A stretch of 7,371 nucleotides of DNA from contig CAMDRK010000124.1 in assembly GCA_945906715.1 (NCBI GenBank), forward strand, positions 1-7,371, written 5' to 3'. Shown piece by piece: positions 5,110 to 7,371 of the stretch. The position numbers were made by a program, and so were the translations under genes. Source of the DNA: Nitrospira lenta. GTDB taxonomy: Bacteria > Nitrospirota > Nitrospiria > Nitrospirales > Nitrospiraceae. The notes under the pieces are model-generated. The model made no database searches and was not told the origin of the DNA. It saw nothing but the letters and a program-made list of their open reading frames with translations. Within the stretch, counting starts at the first letter, position 1; every line of letters begins with the position of its first letter.

Positions 5110-6366
5110 TCATGGGTAGAGTCCACGATGGAGATGTGCTTGCGCGACCTTGTCGATTCCACTCATCAGGGCGGCCATTCGCATAGAAGTTTTTCTGGAA
5201 ACGGAAAACTGTAACGTCCGATGGAAGGCGGTGATCATGATATCGTGCAATCGCTCTTGAATGTCAGAGGCTTTCCAGAAAAATCGCTGCACATCCTGCA
5301 CCCACTCAAAGTAGGACACAATCACGCCACCAGAGTTGGCCAGGATGTCCGGAATGATAAAGACGCCTTGGTCCTGCAGTATGCGATCGGCCTCTAGCGT
5401 CGTTGGACCGTTTGCTCCTTCGGCGAGAATCCTGCAGCGCAGCTTCGCGGCATTGTGTTCGGTGATTTGTTCGGAAAGTGCTGCAGGAATCAATACAGTG
5501 CAATCGAGCTGAAGCAATTCGTCGTTAGAAAGCCGATCTCCCAGCTTGGTGTCTCGGAGGGATTGGCCTGCGGTCTTATAGCGAGTAAGGAGTTCCGGAA
5601 TGTCCAAGCCGCTCGAATTATGGATGCCTCCGTTCACGTCGCTCACTGCGACGACGCGTGCGCCACATTCTTGCATGATGCGGGCTGTATGGGCCCCGAC
5701 GTTGCCGAACCCCTGAATAGCCACGGTGGTATTCCGAATATCGAGCTTGAGGTGGCGAAGTGCTTCCATAGTGACACAGACCACTCCGCGGCCGGTGGCT
5801 TCTTCGCGTCCGAGGCTTCCTCCAATCGACAAGGGCTTGCCTGTGACGACACCTGGTACCGAATACCCCACCTGCTGACTATACGTATCCATGATCCAGG
5901 CCATCACTTGGGCATCTGTGCCGACGTCTGGGGCCGGTACGTCTTTATCTGGCCCAATCAAGGGGAAGATTTCCGCGGCATAACGTCTGGTCAGTCGTTG
6001 TAACTCTGGTCGTGACAACTGTTTTGGATTGACCGCGACGCCACCCTTGGCCCCGCCATAGGGCAGGTCGGCTAACGCGCATTTCCATGTCATCCACATG
6101 GCGAGTGCCGCAACTTCCCCAAGGTTCACATCCGGATGATAGCGAATGCCGCCCTTTGTGGGGCCGCGGGCGGAATCGTGCTGTACACGATATCCGGTAT
6201 AGACTTCGACTCGACCGTCATCCATCCGGACCGGCAGACTGACAATCAGCGACCGTTGAGGAAGTTTCAGCCGCTCGCGTAAATTACGATCAAGTTCCAT
6301 GGCCTCGGCCGCTTGATCAAACTGTGCAACTGCCAGCCGGAAAGTCGGTGTGTCGAGTTCGTGCAT
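5110..6366 (-). CDS. gdhA: Glutamate dehydrogenase (Glu/Leu/Phe/Val dehydrogenase family)
   Basis: This cytoplasmic enzyme interconverts glutamate and 2-oxoglutarate plus ammonia with a nicotinamide cofactor. It has 418 residues, the usual size of the hexameric about-45-kDa class. In the N-terminal substrate domain, GPTKGGIRYHP carries K71, WMTWK ends in K95, PYGGAKGG carries the likely catalytic K107, and PAPDVGT has the proton-shuttling D147. The Rossmann domain has GFGNVG at 219-224, and an aspartate at 243 (VSDVNGG) ends the second strand, which favours NAD but does not prove it. ANSGGVIVSYFEWVQ (343-357) is the family signature, with S351 at the substrate-specificity position of glutamate enzymes. 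AAAGGA lies at 6374-6379 with 7-nt spacing. It is 15 nt behind lipB and probably co-transcribed. Leucine or phenylalanine dehydrogenase is less likely given its length and these residues. Confidence 0.93.
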   Translation of the reverse strand: MHELDTPTFRLAVAQFDQAAEAMELDRNLRERLKLPQRSLIVSLPVRMDDGRVEVYTGYRVQHDSARGPTKGGIRYHPDVNLGEVAALAMWMTWKCALADLPYGGAKGGVAVNPKQLSRPELQRLTRRYAAEIFPLIGPDKDVPAPDVGTDAQVMAWIMDTYSQQVGYSVPGVVTGKPLSIGGSLGREEATGRGVVCVTMEALRHLKLDIRNTTVAIQGFGNVGAHTARIMQECGARVVAVSDVNGGIHNSSGLDIPELLTRYKTAGQSLRDTKLGDRLSNDELLQLDCTVLIPAALSEQITEHNAAKLRCRILAEGANGPTTLEADRILQDQGVFIIPDILANSGGVIVSYFEWVQDVQRFFWKASDIQERLHDIMITAFHRTLQFSVSRKTSMRMAALMSGIDKVAQAHLHRGLYP

Positions 6367-6381
6367 GGGCTGTTCCTTTGG

Positions 6382-7188
6382 TCAGGTGTGAAGCGGGGGT
6401 GTTAATGTGAGGCGGTGATCATGATGCCTTTGCTCAATGCTATCGGGAGGGAGACTCATCCATTGAATGTTGAACACTCGTGTGAATTCCTGCGCTATTT
6501 GTTGCGCGACGATGGATGCCGATATGGTGGACTGCCGGAGCTCTGCCATGGACGTGACGCGGCACTGTGTTAGGCCACAGGGCAGAATGTGGGAAAAGGG
6601 GGATAGGTCCATATCGACATTGAGCGAAAACCCGTGAATCGTGACCCCGTGGTCGATCCGGATTCCGATCGCGGCAATCTTTGCATCAGCATGATTCCAG
6701 CGAACCCAAACTCCTGGGCTTTTCTCGATACGGTAACCCTCAATCCCCCATTGCAAGAGGGTAAGGATCAAGACCTCCTCCAGGCTCCATACATACCGCT
6801 TTGGGCCTGAACAATAATGAGACAGTTTGAGGATGGGATAGCCCACGACCTGTCCCGGTCCATGGTAGGTAATCGAGCCACCACGATCTACGGACTGGAG
6901 ACTGGCGCCTGTCCGTCGGAGGTTCTCTTCCCCGCAGCTCCAATGTTCCGATTTGGTGGAACGGCCCAGGGTATAGACCGGTGAGTGTTCAAGGAGCAGC
7001 AATACATCCCTTCGTCTCTCTGCAATCCGGTCTTCCTGGAGTTGCCTCTGAAGGGCATATGTCTCGCCATAGGGCATCGGTTGGGGAAACTGGACAAGTA
7101 CGCCCAATTGCGGGCAAGATTTTTGAAGAGGCTCATTCCCCTCTGTTAGGACATTGTGACTTGGGTGTGATCCAACGACGAGACTCAT
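6382..7188 (-). CDS. lipB: Octanoyltransferase LipB (lipoyl(octanoyl) transferase)
   Basis: The enzyme moves octanoyl from acyl-carrier protein to lipoyl domains of 2-oxoacid dehydrogenases and the glycine cleavage H protein, the first step of lipoate assembly completed by LipA. Family marks are clear (numbering from ATG 7188): D-R-G-G-x-x-T-Y-H-G-P-G-Q at about 101-113, A-K-I-A-A-I-G with the conserved lysine at 170, H-G-F-S-L-N-V at 185-191, and P-C-G-L with the catalytic cysteine at 204. The domain proper begins around Y-x-x-x-Y-x-L-Q. About 30 extra residues precede it and a histidine-rich tail of about 20 follows. The start is uncertain: ATG 7188 has a weak GAGAG in front, and ATG 7224 (280 residues) has none. 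It is first of a pair with the glutamate dehydrogenase gene. Confidence 0.92.
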   Translation of the reverse strand: MSLVVGSHPSHNVLTEGNEPLQKSCPQLGVLVQFPQPMPYGETYALQRQLQEDRIAERRRDVLLLLEHSPVYTLGRSTKSEHWSCGEENLRRTGASLQSVDRGGSITYHGPGQVVGYPILKLSHYCSGPKRYVWSLEEVLILTLLQWGIEGYRIEKSPGVWVRWNHADAKIAAIGIRIDHGVTIHGFSLNVDMDLSPFSHILPCGLTQCRVTSMAELRQSTISASIVAQQIAQEFTRVFNIQWMSLPPDSIEQRHHDHRLTLTPPLHT

Positions 7189-7305
7189 GAAAGAGCTCTC
7201 GGCCGTGAGGGATTCTGAAGCCATGTTGTAGGCACACTCGTCATAGGGCCTCGTCTATTCAAGTCGGCCTCATTGTCGCACAACAGCATTCAGGGTGAAA
7301 GTTCG

Positions 7306-7327
7306 TAGAAAGGAAATAGAAAGGAAA
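7306..7327. repeat. Tandem 11-bp direct repeat
   Basis: TAGAAAGGAAA occurs twice back to back (7306-7316 and 7317-7327), immediately left of and slightly overlapping the terminator hairpin. On the minus strand it forms a long pyrimidine tract after the stem, which may reinforce termination. Confidence 0.7.
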
Positions 7328-7354
7328 AAGGGCGAGGGTCGTCCTCGCCCTTTT
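7326..7354 (-). terminator. Intrinsic terminator, possibly bidirectional
   Basis: AAAAGGGCGAGG (7326-7337) and CCTCGCCCTTTT (7343-7354) form a perfect 12-bp stem around a 5-base loop. The plus strand continues TTTTCTGATAT, and the minus strand continues through TTTT into a T/C-rich tract. No plus-strand gene lies just upstream, so it most likely ends a minus-strand transcript coming from beyond the right edge, making lipB the first gene of its own unit. Confidence 0.8.
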
Positions 7355-7371
7355 CTGATATATGAGACCGC

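Noticed and set aside
5455..6003. 182-residue plus-strand open frame
   Set aside because: It lies entirely antisense to the glutamate dehydrogenase gene, whose motifs are intact. No ribosome site or family resemblance.
1..7371. CRISPR array, tRNA, rRNA, insertion sequence or prophage genes
   Set aside because: No regularly spaced repeats with spacers, no cloverleaf, no transposase or integrase motif was seen on either strand.

Overview
The window is a bacterial chromosomal stretch of moderately high GC that I infer comes from Nitrospira or a close relative in the Nitrospirota. The inference rests on the style of the small proteins (a 62-residue CxxC...CxxC zinc-ribbon protein), on the short palindromic repeats built from AGGTTN hexamers, and on a dispersed-repeat-like GCTGAAAAAGG motif, which I associate from memory with Nitrospira genomes. 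No 16S or other decisive marker is present, so the taxonomy is a guess.

Layout, left to right. Positions 1-270 hold the 3' end of an unrecognised plus-strand gene. The spacer 271-534 has no gene but is rich in inverted repeats, including a 28-bp near-perfect palindrome written in 6-nt steps. A 106-residue orphan (535-855, minus) and a lipid-anchored seven-unit FG-GAP/VCBS beta-propeller protein (1101-2288, plus) are divergently transcribed from a 245-bp region in which a sigma-70-like promoter is visible for each. A consensus TTGACA promoter at 2337-2365 then precedes a tight three-gene plus-strand operon: a small two-helix membrane protein, a zinc-ribbon microprotein, and a D-alanyl-D-alanine carboxypeptidase (peptidase S11, penicillin-binding protein) whose start overlaps the preceding stop as ATGA. 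Converging on it is a secreted 177-residue orphan (3852-4385, minus) with its own promoter, followed by a 97-residue orphan (4535-4828, minus).

The right third is a minus-strand pair, octanoyltransferase lipB followed 15 nt later by a hexameric-type glutamate dehydrogenase (5110-6366). A hairpin with T-rich flanks at 7326-7354 separates lipB from whatever lies beyond the window.

The recognisable functions are housekeeping: peptidoglycan trimming, lipoate attachment and ammonia/glutamate interconversion. I found no mobile element, CRISPR array, RNA gene or defence module. I do not see a convincing new multi-gene system. The best candidates for something undescribed are the hexamer-built palindrome at 304-380 and the conserved-looking operon that couples two microproteins to a cell-wall carboxypeptidase.
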